A stretch of 36,807 bases of DNA from Coriobacteriia bacterium (GCA_003150175.1 QAKZ01000036.1:1-36807), one strand, 5' to 3'; counted from the stretch's first letter, positions 1 to 8,482 are shown. A program made the numbers and translations. The notes: generated from the letters alone by a model not told the origin.

Positions 1-488
1 GTCATGAGCAGGTTGGGCAGCGACTGGCTGATCATCTGGCGCAGCGTGTCGATGTCGTTGGTGTAGTGGCTCATGATGTCGCCGTGCTGGTGCGTGTCGA
101 AGTAGCGGATCGGCAGGTCCTGCATGCGGTTGAACATCTTCTCGCGGAGCTTCTCGAGCGAGCCCTGCGTGATGGTCGCCATGTTGCGGTTCCAGAAGAG
201 CGACGAGGCGACGCCCACGGCGTCGATGACGCCGAGCGTCACGGCGAGCTGCAGGATCTGCGGACGCGCCGCCGCCCAGTCGCCTGTCTGCCAAGAAGTG
301 CTGATGACCTCAAGGGCGCCCTGAAGGAACACGGCTCCGATGGAGTTGATGATCGCGCACAAGACGATGCCCGCCACGACGGCGGGGAGAAGCACGGGGT
401 AGAACGAGAAGAGCGTCTTGATGAGGCGCAGCGCGATTCCCTTGCGAGCGCCGCCCGCGTGCTTGGCCTGGGCTTCTTGCTTACTCAT
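1..488 (-). CDS. ABC exporter, second half-transporter subunit (partial, N-terminal part)
   Basis: This is the first 162 codons of an ABC half-transporter; the gene runs off the left edge, so its nucleotide-binding domain is not visible. The protein starts MSKQEAQAKHAG, has a hydrophobic first membrane segment around residues 25-55, and continues into a typical exporter transmembrane domain with the coupling-region motif FDTHQHGDIMSHYTNDID, which matches the family pattern FDxxxxGDxxxRxxxD. The ATG at 486-488 lies inside the end of the upstream exporter gene (ATGAGTAA overlap of 8 bases), so the two are translationally coupled. Such MarR-ABC-ABC operons usually encode heterodimeric multidrug or peptide exporters; the substrate here cannot be inferred. 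Confidence 0.9.
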   Translation of the reverse strand, partial: MSKQEAQAKHAGGARKGIALRLIKTLFSFYPVLLPAVVAGIVLCAIINSIGAVFLQGALEVISTSWQTGDWAAARPQILQLAVTLGVIDAVGVASSLFWNRNMATITQGSLEKLREKMFNRMQDLPIRYFDTHQHGDIMSHYTNDIDTLRQMISQSLPNLLM

Positions 489-2325
489 CGGCCTCGCCTC
501 CTTCCTTGGCCTGGGCATCCGAGGAATCCTCGCTGCCCTCCTTGGTCATCTTGTTCTGGGAGTTGAACGTCTCTCGGTAGATCTCCGACGTCTTCAGCAG
601 CTCCTCGTGGGTGCCGATCTGTGCGATACGGCCGCCTTCCAGGATGATGATGCGGTCGGCGTCCTGGACGGAGCTGATTCGCTGGGCGATGATGAGCTTT
701 GTCGTGTCGGGGAGGTAGCTCGCGAGCCCCTCGCGGATCTTTGCGTCGGTCTTTGTGTCGACGGCAGAGGTCGAGTCGTCGAGGATGAGGACCTTCGGTC
801 GGCGCAGGAGCGCTCGCGCGATGCACAGGCGCTGCTTCTGGCCGCCGGAGACGTTGGAGCCTCCCTGCTCGATCCAAGTGTCGTAGCCCTTGGGGAAAGT
901 GTCCACGAACTCGTCGGCGCAGGCGAGGTGCGCGGCCTCGCGGACCTCCTCGTCGGTTGCGTCGGGATCTCCCCAGCGAAGGTTCTCCGCGATGGTGCCT
1001 GAGAACAGGACGTTCTTCTGAAGAACCATGGCGACCTGCTTGCGCAGGGTGTCGAGGTCGTAGTCGCGCACATCGACGCCGCCGACGCGCACGCGTCCCT
1101 CGGTCGCGTCGTAGAGCCGGGCGATGAGGTTGACGAGCGTGGACTTTGCCGAGCCGGTGCCGCCGATGATGCCGATCGTCTCGCCGCTCTTTATGTGAAG
1201 GTCGATGCCCGAGAGCGCCTGGCGCTCGGCGCGGGCCGAGTATTTGAAGCTCACGTCGTCGAAGTCGATCGAGCCGTCGGCAACCTCGCGTATGGGCTCG
1301 GCAGGGGCCTTGATGGTGGGGGTCGCCTCGAGCACCTCGTCGATGCGCCGCGCGGACTCATCTGCCATCGTGACCATGACGAAGATCATGGAGAGCTGCA
1401 TGAGGCTCATGAGGATCTGGAAGCCGTACGTGAAGATCGAGGACATCTGGCCGATGTCGAAAGCCTGTCCCTGCGTGGTGATGATGATTTTCGAGCCCAG
1501 GTAGATGATGACCACGAAGGCTCCGTTGACGCAGATGTTCATCATCGGGTTGTTGAAGGCGAGGAGCTTCTCGGCGCGGGTGAAGTCGGCGCAGACGTCC
1601 TGGGCGGCGCGCGCGAACTTGGACTTCTCGTAGTCCTCGCGCACGAAGCTCTTGACCACGCGCATGCCGCTCACGTTCTCCTCGACGGACTCGTTAAGGG
1701 CATCGTACTTGTGGAACACGCGGGAGAAGATCGGGCGCACGAGGTGAATGATGTAGAAGAGGCCGAAACCGAGGATGGGGATGATTACGAGGTAGACCAT
1801 GGCGACGCTTCCGCCCATGGCGAACGCCATCACGAAGGCGAAGACAAGCACGAGCGGGGAGCGTACCGCGATGCGGATCATCATCATGAACGCCTGCTGG
1901 ACGTTTGTGATGTCGGTCGTGAGGCGCGTGACCAGCGAGGAGCTGGAGAAGTCGTCGATGTTCGCGAAGCTGAACGTCTGGATCTTATAGAAGAGGTCGT
2001 GGCGCAGGTTCTTCGCGAAGCCGCAGCTCGCGTGGCTGCAGGTGATGCCGGCGGCGGCGCCGAAGACCAGGGACACGATTGCGAGGAGCACGAGCAGGCC
2101 CGAGGTGGGGAGCAGCTCCTCCACGGTGGCGCCGACCTTGATGGTGTCGATGAGGTTCGCGGTGACGAAGGGGATGGTCATCTCGCAGGCGACCTCGCCG
2201 AGCACCAGCAAGGGGGTGGCTATGGTATAGGGCTTGTAGTCTCGAATGCTCTTCATGAGGTTGCGCATAATCGCGCCGTAGTTGACCTTCTCGGCCTTGG
2301 CGCTCAGTTCTTCTTGCACGGGCAT
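481..2325 (-). CDS. ABC exporter, first half-transporter subunit (TMD-NBD)
   Basis: A 614-residue half-transporter with an N-terminal six-helix exporter domain (about residues 35-335) and a C-terminal nucleotide-binding domain (about 350-590). The Walker A is GGTGSAKST, with Ala where most families have Gly; the signature is VSGGQKQR; the Walker B is VLILDDSTSAVD. The residue after the Walker B Asp is Asp instead of the catalytic Glu, which is typical of the degenerate-site partner of a heterodimeric exporter. Its partner is the overlapping downstream gene. The start at 2325 has a strong AAAGGAGGA site and lies inside the end of the MarR gene (22-base overlap), so the three genes form one operon. 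Substrate unknown; drug or peptide export is the usual role. Confidence 0.93.
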   Translation of the reverse strand: MPVQEELSAKAEKVNYGAIMRNLMKSIRDYKPYTIATPLLVLGEVACEMTIPFVTANLIDTIKVGATVEELLPTSGLLVLLAIVSLVFGAAAGITCSHASCGFAKNLRHDLFYKIQTFSFANIDDFSSSSLVTRLTTDITNVQQAFMMMIRIAVRSPLVLVFAFVMAFAMGGSVAMVYLVIIPILGFGLFYIIHLVRPIFSRVFHKYDALNESVEENVSGMRVVKSFVREDYEKSKFARAAQDVCADFTRAEKLLAFNNPMMNICVNGAFVVIIYLGSKIIITTQGQAFDIGQMSSIFTYGFQILMSLMQLSMIFVMVTMADESARRIDEVLEATPTIKAPAEPIREVADGSIDFDDVSFKYSARAERQALSGIDLHIKSGETIGIIGGTGSAKSTLVNLIARLYDATEGRVRVGGVDVRDYDLDTLRKQVAMVLQKNVLFSGTIAENLRWGDPDATDEEVREAAHLACADEFVDTFPKGYDTWIEQGGSNVSGGQKQRLCIARALLRRPKVLILDDSTSAVDTKTDAKIREGLASYLPDTTKLIIAQRISSVQDADRIIILEGGRIAQIGTHEELLKTSEIYRETFNSQNKMTKEGSEDSSDAQAKEGGEADE

Positions 2326-2789
2326 TCCTCCTTTTTCTGCTTCTCTAGCTTTCTCCAGTGGTCAAAGATGGCGTCGAGCCTGTTCAGGAGATCGACCTTC
2401 TCTTCCTGGGAAAGAATGTCGAGCGAGTCCTTCTCGAACTCCCTCTCCTCGCGGACCATTTCGGCCGCCGCCCCTTTGCCCGCCTCGGTGAGGCTGACCT
2501 CAAGCTGGCGTTTGTCCGCCTCCGACTTGCCGCGCTTGATGAGCCCTTCTCGCTCGAGCTTTCCTAGCACCTCGGATAAGGCGGCGGAGCTCGTGTGCAG
2601 CAGTTCGAGAAGCTCCCTTTGCGTCATCTCGCCTTGGAGCAGCAGCGTCTTGAGAACGTGCTGCTTGCCGCCGAGGCCTCCGCGCATCACATACATGTAG
2701 TGACCGAGGTATCCGAGTAGATGTAGTATTTGCTGCTCGGTCGTCTCGTTTGCGCGGCATTTGGCGAGCTGCCTGTCGGATATTCGCAT
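2304..2789 (-). CDS. MarR-family transcriptional regulator
   Basis: A 161-residue winged-helix regulator. The central part has the MarR recognition pattern: MTQRELLELLHTSSAALSEVL (helix-turn-helix, roughly residues 54-75), then LEREGLIKR, the wing around KRQLEVSLTEAGK, and a C-terminal dimerisation helix rich in Glu and Lys. It ends with a Cys-containing tail (ECPCKKN) whose role is unknown; a metal- or redox-sensing role is possible but unproven. AGGAGG precedes the ATG at 2789. It is first in an operon with two ABC exporter genes, so it most likely represses the operon and is released by an exporter substrate. A perfect inverted repeat upstream (2855-2898) is the best operator candidate. 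Confidence 0.9.
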   Translation of the reverse strand: MRISDRQLAKCRANETTEQQILHLLGYLGHYMYVMRGGLGGKQHVLKTLLLQGEMTQRELLELLHTSSAALSEVLGKLEREGLIKRGKSEADKRQLEVSLTEAGKGAAAEMVREEREFEKDSLDILSQEEKVDLLNRLDAIFDHWRKLEKQKKEECPCKKN

Positions 2790-2854
2790 CTTGGACCTCC
2801 TCTCTAAAACGACAGCTACTGTTTAGCTTGAAAAGGCTACGACTGTGATGGTTG

Positions 2855-2898
2855 GATTGCAAGGTACCGAAATATAATTTACGAGGTACCTTGCAATC
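2855..2898 (-). promoter_or_regulatory. Inverted repeat, probable operator/promoter of the MarR-ABC operon
   Basis: Two perfect 14-base arms, GATTGCAAGGTACC (2855-2868) and its reverse complement (2885-2898), flank a 16-base AT-rich spacer. Read on the minus strand the spacer contains TAAATT and TATATT, which could serve as a -10 box, and TTGCAA in the distal arm could be a weak -35. The element sits about 65 bases upstream of the MarR start codon. A dyad overlapping a promoter is what an autoregulating MarR repressor would bind. The assignment is inferred from position and symmetry. Confidence 0.6.
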
Positions 2899-3270
2899 TT
2901 CACATCAGGGAAACAGTTTCTATTCCTTGCGCCTAAGTCACCCCCATATCTAAGTTTTCTATTTGGTGTTTGAGCCCACGTTGCCCCGTCCTGCAGTTCT
3001 TACGACTGTGATTGGGCTCATCGTTAACGTAAGGCGGCTAATAAAACCGCCATAACAGTCGTTGCTTTGTAAGGTCGCAGGTAGATGAGCCTTTATAACG
3101 CAGATGTAACGGAAAACCGGCCCAATGTCAGCTGAATGTAAGGCCCAATCAGACGCTCGTAAGCGACGCGAGATGCCGAATTGTAAGGCGTGGCGGCCAC
3201 CTAGGATGCTCCTTGACACGGCCGGGACACGCCCTGCGGGGCAGTCCGGCAATTCATTGGAAGGAGATTC
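2899..3270 (+). promoter_or_regulatory. Long intergenic promoter region of the pst operon
   Basis: No gene is seen here. The stretch between the MarR operator and pstS contains GTAAGG or close variants starting at 3029, 3069, 3106 (GTAACG), 3138, 3159 (GTAAGC) and 3183, and an 11-base-spaced pair AATGTCA/AATGTAA at 3124-3141. Two possible -10 boxes are TATAAC (3094-3099) and TAGGAT (3202-3207). Neither has a recognisable -35, and a GTAAGG copy overlaps or abuts the -35 position of each (3069-3074 and 3183-3188). This is the arrangement expected for activation by a PhoB/PhoP-type regulator, such as the one encoded at 8496-9188. The binding specificity is inferred. Confidence 0.45.
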
Positions 3271-4218
3271 ATGTCCAAGCTCGATAGCCTCTCTCGTCGT
3301 CAGTTCATCGCCGGCTTCGGCGGCGTCGCCGCTGTGGCTGGACTCGGCCTCGTTGGCTGCGGCGGCTCCTCCGCCTCCGACGCCGCCGCTGATGGCGCTG
3401 CTGCAGGCTCTGAGTCCGTCTCTGGCACTGTCAACTGCTCTGGCGCCACCTCGTTCCAGAAGCTCGTTGAGTCCGCTACGGCCGAGTTTGAGAAGAAGTA
3501 CCCTGACGTCACCGTCGCGATCACCGGCGGCGGCTCTGGCCAGGGCCTTTCCGACGTCAAGGACGGAAAGGCTCAGATCGGCCGCTCCGACGTCTTTGCC
3601 GAGGAGAAGCTTGACGCCGACGCGGCCGCCAAGCTTGAGGACCACACCGTCGCCGTCGTCGGCATGGGCCCGATCGTGAACGCCAAGGTCGACGTCGATA
3701 ACCTCACCACCGACCAGCTCAAGGGCATCTTCACCGGCGCCATCACCGACTGGTCGCAGGTGGGCGGCACCGCCGGCAAGATCCAGGTCGTCGAGCGCAA
3801 GGCCGGCTCCGGCACCCGCGCGACCTTCGAGAACGCCGTTCTCAAGGGCGAGAAGGCCCCGGACTCCTTCGCGCCGGTCGCTGAGGAGGACTCCTCGGGC
3901 ACCGTCGTCGAGAAGATCCAAGCCACCGAGGGCGCCATCTCCTACCTCGCGTTCTCCTACTTCGACGAAACCAAGTTCAAGGCCCTCAAGGTCGACGGCG
4001 TCGAACCTACCGCCGAGAACGTCTGCTCCGGCAAGTTCAACATCTGGGCTTACGAGCACATGTACACCGCCAAGGACGCCGACGACGCCACCAAGGCCTT
4101 CATCGACTTCATGATGTCCGACGACGTCCAGGGCTCCCTCGTCGAGGAGGAGGGCTTCATCCCCGCCTCCGACATGAAGGTCCAGAAGGACGCCAAGGGC
4201 AACGTGACCTCCAAATAG
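3271..4218 (+). CDS. pstS: Phosphate ABC transporter substrate-binding lipoprotein PstS
   Basis: A 315-residue periplasmic-type phosphate-binding protein anchored as a lipoprotein. The N-terminus has a twin-arginine motif (SRRQF, residues 8-12) and a lipobox LVGC with Cys30, so export by Tat followed by lipidation is likely. The mature part shows PstS phosphate-binding patterns: SGATSF near the start, ITGGGSGQG, IGRSD and RKAGSGTRATFE. AAGGAG precedes the ATG at 3271. It is the first gene of a complete pst operon and supplies phosphate to the PstCA permease. A GC-rich hairpin after the stop codon may let pstS be made in excess over the membrane genes, as is usual for binding proteins. Confidence 0.96.
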   Translation: MSKLDSLSRRQFIAGFGGVAAVAGLGLVGCGGSSASDAAADGAAAGSESVSGTVNCSGATSFQKLVESATAEFEKKYPDVTVAITGGGSGQGLSDVKDGKAQIGRSDVFAEEKLDADAAAKLEDHTVAVVGMGPIVNAKVDVDNLTTDQLKGIFTGAITDWSQVGGTAGKIQVVERKAGSGTRATFENAVLKGEKAPDSFAPVAEEDSSGTVVEKIQATEGAISYLAFSYFDETKFKALKVDGVEPTAENVCSGKFNIWAYEHMYTAKDADDATKAFIDFMMSDDVQGSLVEEEGFIPASDMKVQKDAKGNVTSK

Positions 4219-4233
4219 CTTCCTCTTCCCTTC

Positions 4234-4272
4234 GAGGTGTGGGCGGCCTCATTACGAGTCCGCCCGCACCTC
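4234..4272 (+). other. Hairpin in the pstS-pstC intergenic region
   Basis: Arms GAGGTGTGGGCGG (4234-4246) and CCGCCCGCACCTC (4260-4272) pair over 13 positions with one G-U wobble and a 13-base loop. There is no T-run after it, so it is not a classical terminator. It more likely protects the pstS transcript 3' end or partly attenuates transcription into pstC. Role inferred from position. Confidence 0.5.
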
Positions 4273-4303
4273 GCATTATGTACCTACCTAGAAAGGTCGC
4301 TTA

Positions 4304-5206
4304 ATGGCAAAGCAGATGCTGCCGAAGCGCCGCCTCGAGAACGTGGGCCTGGGCATCACGGGGGCGTGCGTCGCCCTCGTGGCGCTGATCGTCGTGACGC
4401 TTATCGTCATGGTTGCCCAGCAGGGCCTCTCCGCGTTCTTCGTCGACGGGATCGACTTCGGAGCCTTCCTCACGGGCACGAGCTGGGTGCCCTCCGACGG
4501 CAAGTACGGGGCGCTCCCGCTCATCATCACGTCGTTCGGCGTCATGGTTCTCTCGACGATCTTCACGCTGCCGATCGCGCTCGGCTCGGCCATCTTCGTC
4601 GTCGAGGTGCGCCCAGGCTTCGGCCGCAAGATCTTCCAGCCGCTCGTCGAGCTGCTCGTCGGCATTCCCTCGGTCGTCTATGGCCTCATCGGCCTCACCA
4701 TGGTCAACGCCGCCATGCGCGCGATCTTCGGCGACGCGGCCGGCACGGGCGCGGGCATCCTCTCGGGCGCCATCGTGCTCGCCGTCATGATCCTGCCGAC
4801 GGTCACCACGCTCTCCATCGACGCGCTCGCCGCGGTCCCCAACGAGTACCGCGAGGGTTCCTATGCCCTCGGATGCACCCGCTGGCAGACGGTCTGGCAC
4901 GTCGTCCTCAAGTCCGCCCTGCCGTCGCTCATGACCGCGGTCATCCTCGGCATGACGCGCGCCTTCGGCGAGACCCTCGCCGTCCAGATGGTCATCGGCG
5001 GCGTCGAGAAGGTCATGCCCGCCGGCCTCCTTTCGCCGGCGGCGACGCTCACGACGGCCCTGACCTCGGGCTTCGCGAACGCGACCACGGGCTCGGTCCA
5101 GTATCACGCGCTGTGGGCGCTCGGCCTGCTGCTCATGGGCATGAGCCTGCTGTTCATCCTCATCATCCACATCATCGGAAACAAGGGGGCGAAGAACCGT
5201 GGCTAG
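4304..5206 (+). CDS. pstC: Phosphate ABC transporter permease PstC
   Basis: A 300-residue inner-membrane permease with six predicted membrane helices, the first at about residues 20-43. It carries the family motif for contact with the ATPase (EYREGSYALGCTRWQTVW, the EAA loop) and conserved PstC segments such as ELLVGIPSVVYGLIGL and TRAFGETLAVQMVIGG. An AAAGG site lies 7 bases before the ATG. The stop codon overlaps the GTG start of pstA (GTGGCTAG). It pairs with PstA to form the phosphate channel energised by PstB. Confidence 0.95.
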   Translation: MAKQMLPKRRLENVGLGITGACVALVALIVVTLIVMVAQQGLSAFFVDGIDFGAFLTGTSWVPSDGKYGALPLIITSFGVMVLSTIFTLPIALGSAIFVVEVRPGFGRKIFQPLVELLVGIPSVVYGLIGLTMVNAAMRAIFGDAAGTGAGILSGAIVLAVMILPTVTTLSIDALAAVPNEYREGSYALGCTRWQTVWHVVLKSALPSLMTAVILGMTRAFGETLAVQMVIGGVEKVMPAGLLSPAATLTTALTSGFANATTGSVQYHALWALGLLLMGMSLLFILIIHIIGNKGAKNRG

Positions 5207-6161
5207 CACCAGCTCCACCACCTCGAAGGCGGCTTCCGTCAAGGCCGGTGGCCTCGGCGTCGACCTCGACGAGCACGCCGCCCGCATCGGGCGCCAGGAC
5301 CGCGTGGCGACGGGCATCCTCACCGTCATCGTCGCGTTCGTGCTATTTCTGCTCGCGGCCATCGTGGCCTTCATCCTGATCCAGGGCCTCGGCAAGGCGT
5401 TCGCCCCCGGCTTCCTCACCACGCCGCCGACCGATCCCGACAACCCCGGCATCAGCTCCGAGCTCTTCGACAGCTTCTACATGCTCGTGATCACGCTGCT
5501 CATCAGCGTGCCCATCAGCCTCGGCGCCGCGATCTTCCTCGTCGAGTATGCGCCGGACAACTGGGTGACCAAGGCCGCCTCCACGGCCATCGAGACCCTG
5601 AGCTCGCTGCCCTCCATCGTCGTCGGCATGTTCGGCTCGCTGTTCTTCGTCGTCACCCTCGGCTGGGGCATCTCCATCCTCGCCGGCGCGATGGCGCTCA
5701 CGATGTTCAACATCCCGATCCTCGTCCGCGTCATCCAGCAGGCTCTCGAGGACGTCCCGCGCAGCCAGCGCGACGCCGGCCTCGCCATGGGCCTCACCCG
5801 CTGGGAGACGACCCTGCACGTGCTGCTTCCCGCCGCCATGCCCGCCATCGTCACCGGCGTCGTCATCTCGGCCGGCCGCGTGTTCGGCGAGGCCGCTGCC
5901 CTGATCTTCACCTCCGGCTCCGCCGCGGTGAACATCAACTTCGCGAGCGTGAACCTCTCGAGCCCGCGCAACCCCTGGAACATCTTCCGCCCGGCCGAGA
6001 CCCTCGCCGTGCACATCTGGAAGCTCAAGATGGAGCCGTCCCCCGGTAACGACGTGATCGTCTGGGGCACCGCCGCGGTCCTTCTGATCTGCGTGCTTCT
6101 CTTCAACGTGCTTGCGCGCTTCCTCGGCAAGGCCCTGGCAAAGAAGATGACGAGCGAATGA
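5199..6161 (+). CDS. pstA: Phosphate ABC transporter permease PstA
   Basis: A 320-residue permease with a roughly 40-residue Ser/Thr/Ala-rich N-terminal tail, six membrane helices, and the EAA-loop motif PRSQRDAGLAMGLTRWETTLHVLLPAA. Family-typical PstA segments SSLPSIVVGMFGSLFFVV and SAGRVFGEAAALIFTSG are present. The start is GTG at 5199, overlapping the end of pstC, with AAGGGGG upstream. Its stop overlaps the pstB start (ATGA). With PstC it forms the membrane part of the phosphate importer. Confidence 0.95.
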   Translation: MASTSSTTSKAASVKAGGLGVDLDEHAARIGRQDRVATGILTVIVAFVLFLLAAIVAFILIQGLGKAFAPGFLTTPPTDPDNPGISSELFDSFYMLVITLLISVPISLGAAIFLVEYAPDNWVTKAASTAIETLSSLPSIVVGMFGSLFFVVTLGWGISILAGAMALTMFNIPILVRVIQQALEDVPRSQRDAGLAMGLTRWETTLHVLLPAAMPAIVTGVVISAGRVFGEAAALIFTSGSAAVNINFASVNLSSPRNPWNIFRPAETLAVHIWKLKMEPSPGNDVIVWGTAAVLLICVLLFNVLARFLGKALAKKMTSE

Positions 6162-6982
6162 GCGAGATAATGAGAAACGACATCCCCGCCGGCACTCCCG
6201 CCGCGCCCACGGTCGCCTCGAAGCACCTGCTCGAGACCCACGACGTCACCGTCAAGTACAACTACACCAAGGAGGCTCTGCACCCCACGAGCCTCACGTT
6301 CGATGCGGGCAAGGTCACCGCGCTCATCGGCCCCTCGGGCTGCGGCAAGTCGACCTTCCTGCGCTCGCTCAACCTGATGAACCGCGAGATCCCCAAGTGC
6401 GTCGTCGGAGGCCAGATCGTCTACCAAGACCACGATATCAACACCAAGGAAGAGAACCTCTTTGAGCTGCGCAAGTCCATCGGCATGGTCTTCCAGCAGC
6501 CGACGCCCTTCCGCAAGTCGATCCGCGAGAACATCCTCTTTGCGCCCAAGCGCCACGGCCGCGTGACCTCCAAGGAGTACGCCGATGAGCTCGTCGAGAC
6601 GAGCCTGCGCCAGGCGGCCCTGTGGGACGAGGTCAAAGACAAGCTCGACCGCAGCGCCTGCGCGCTCTCCGGCGGCCAGCAGCAGCGCCTGTGCATCGCG
6701 CGCACCCTGGCCATGAAGCCGGACGTGGTGCTCTTCGACGAGCCGTGCTCCGCGCTCGACCCCATCAGCACGTTCTTGGTCGAGGAGACCATCCGCGACA
6801 TCGCCGATTCCGGCATCTGCGTCGCCATCGTGACGCACAATATGGAACAGGCGACGCGCGTTTCCGATTACACCGCGTTCTTCTATGTGGGCGACATGGT
6901 CGAATGGGGAGAGACGCGCCAGATCTTCCGTGCGCCCAAGGACCAGCGACTCGTTGACTACCTTACCGGTAGGTTCGGCTGA
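6158..6982 (+). CDS. pstB: Phosphate ABC transporter ATPase PstB, first copy
   Basis: A 274-residue ATPase with Walker [11 protein letters not shown]-loop VFQQPTPF, signature LSGGQQQR, Walker [14 protein letters not shown] and switch His in THNMEQATR. The Cys in DEPCSALDP replaces the Thr found in the second copy. ATG at 6158 overlaps the pstA stop; an in-frame ATG at 6170 is an alternative start. The stop codon shares a base with a possible start of the second pstB. It is clearly distinct from the second copy rather than a recent duplicate. PstB normally works as a dimer, so a PstB1-PstB2 heterodimer or two alternative homodimers are possible. Confidence 0.94.
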   Translation: MSEIMRNDIPAGTPAAPTVASKHLLETHDVTVKYNYTKEALHPTSLTFDAGKVTALIGPSGCGKSTFLRSLNLMNREIPKCVVGGQIVYQDHDINTKEENLFELRKSIGMVFQQPTPFRKSIRENILFAPKRHGRVTSKEYADELVETSLRQAALWDEVKDKLDRSACALSGGQQQRLCIARTLAMKPDVVLFDEPCSALDPISTFLVEETIRDIADSGICVAIVTHNMEQATRVSDYTAFFYVGDMVEWGETRQIFRAPKDQRLVDYLTGRFG

Positions 6983-6993
6983 TGGAGGAGACT

Positions 6994-7788
6994 ATGCAGA
7001 AGGAATTCGCCCAGGCCGAGCACCGGGGCATCGACGAGGCGGAGATCTCGCTCGACATCCGAGACTTCGACCTGTGGTACACCGACTTCCAGGCGCTCAA
7101 GAAGATCAACCTCCAGATCCCCGAGAAGCGCTGTACCGCGTTCATCGGCCCGTCGGGCTGCGGCAAGTCGACGCTCCTGCGCACGTTCAACCGCATGTGC
7201 GACTTCGTCGAGGGCGTCCGCACCGAGGGTAAGATCGAGTTCCGCGGCCAGGACATCTTCAAGATGGACGCTAACGCCCTGCGCGTGCACGTGGGCATGG
7301 TCTTCCAGCACCCCAACCCGTTCCCTATGAGCATCCGCGACAACATCCTCTACGGCCCTGCGCGCATGAAGAAGCTCAGCCGCTCCGAGGGCGACGAGAT
7401 CGTCGAGCGCTGCCTCACCCGCTCCGCCCTGTGGGACGAGGTCAAGGACAAGCTCGACCAGTCGGGCCTGGGGCTCTCCGGCGGCCAGCAGCAGCGCCTG
7501 TGCATCGCGCGCGCCCTGGCCACCAACCCCGAGGTGCTTCTCATGGACGAGCCGACCTCCGCGCTCGACCCCATCAGCACCGTCCAGGTCGAGCAGCTCA
7601 TGAGCGAGCTCTCTGAGGACCACACGGTCGTCGTCGTGACCCACAACATGCAGCAGGCGACCCGCGTCGCCGACAAGACCTGCTTCTTCTACCTCGGCGA
7701 GCTCATCGAGGCCGCGCCGACCAAGGAGCTCTTCGCCAACCCCAAGCAGACCCGTACGCAGGAATATCTCTCAGGAAGGTTCAGCTGA
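6994..7788 (+). CDS. pstB: Phosphate ABC transporter ATPase PstB, second copy
   Basis: A 264-residue ATPase with canonical PstB motifs: [37 protein letters not shown] and THNMQQATR. The start at 6994 is chosen because GGAGG (6984-6988) sits five bases before it; an in-frame ATG at 6982 that overlaps the previous stop would add four residues but has a poorer site. It directly follows the first pstB and is followed by phoU one base after its stop. It energises the PstCA channel. It looks closer to standard PstB than the first copy because of its DEPTSALDP Walker B. Confidence 0.95.
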   Translation: MQKEFAQAEHRGIDEAEISLDIRDFDLWYTDFQALKKINLQIPEKRCTAFIGPSGCGKSTLLRTFNRMCDFVEGVRTEGKIEFRGQDIFKMDANALRVHVGMVFQHPNPFPMSIRDNILYGPARMKKLSRSEGDEIVERCLTRSALWDEVKDKLDQSGLGLSGGQQQRLCIARALATNPEVLLMDEPTSALDPISTVQVEQLMSELSEDHTVVVVTHNMQQATRVADKTCFFYLGELIEAAPTKELFANPKQTRTQEYLSGRFS

Positions 7789-7789
7789 T

Positions 7790-8482
7790 ATGGTTATGCA
7801 GACCCGTACCAAGTTCTCGCAGCAGCTCGATGGCATCCAGGATCTCGTCGTCCGCCTCAAGGAGAAGTGCGTGGCGGACGTCCGCGCCGCCGGCCTCGCC
7901 GCCACGGGCGACCGCGGCGTCCAGGAGGGCGTGGCCAACGGCCGCAAGGCAGAGGATCGCCTGCGCCAGGGCATCGAGGACGCCTGCCTTGACGCGATGC
8001 TGCTCCAGCAGCCGCTCATCGGCGACGACCTGCGCTTCGTTTCCGGCTCGTTTCGCATCGTCTCGGACCTCTCGCACATCGACGGCATGACCCGCGACGC
8101 CGCCTTCCTCGTCGAGGAGGTGCCCGAGAAGGCCTCCGATAAGCTCAAAGACGAGTTCATCGCCATGAGCGAGAAGAGCGCCCAGATGGTCTCCGACGCG
8201 GTCGACGCCTTCGTCAACTCCGACGTCGAGCTCGCTCAGAAGGTCATCGAGGCCGACGACAAGGTAAACTCTTTGTACGCCGACTCGGAAGAGAAGATCG
8301 TCAAGCTCATCCGCGACGGCAAGTCTTCGGCCAAGTACCTGCCCGAGCTCCTCATGGTCGCCAAGTACTTCGAGCGCATCGGCGACCTCTCCAAGCGCGT
8401 CGCCGCGTGGGCCATCTTCCGCGTGACCGGCGAGCACAAGGTCGAGGAGAAGGCCAGCCAGGCCGGCAGGCTCGAGCAGTAG
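7790..8482 (+). CDS. phoU: Phosphate signalling protein PhoU
   Basis: A 230-residue all-helical protein with two PhoU repeats. The first (about residues 5-100) contains QQPLIGDDLRFVSGSFRIVSDLSHIDGMTRDAA and the second (about 115-215) contains ELLMVAKYFERIGDLSKRVAAWAIF, both carrying the family's metal-binding E/DxxxD-type helices. PhoU couples the Pst transporter to the PhoR-type kinase and keeps the regulon off when phosphate is plentiful. The GTG/ATG-rich start at 7790 has GGAAGG upstream; the in-frame ATG at 7796 is an alternative. Its place between pstB and the two-component genes matches that signalling job. Confidence 0.95.
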   Translation: MVMQTRTKFSQQLDGIQDLVVRLKEKCVADVRAAGLAATGDRGVQEGVANGRKAEDRLRQGIEDACLDAMLLQQPLIGDDLRFVSGSFRIVSDLSHIDGMTRDAAFLVEEVPEKASDKLKDEFIAMSEKSAQMVSDAVDAFVNSDVELAQKVIEADDKVNSLYADSEEKIVKLIRDGKSSAKYLPELLMVAKYFERIGDLSKRVAAWAIFRVTGEHKVEEKASQAGRLEQ

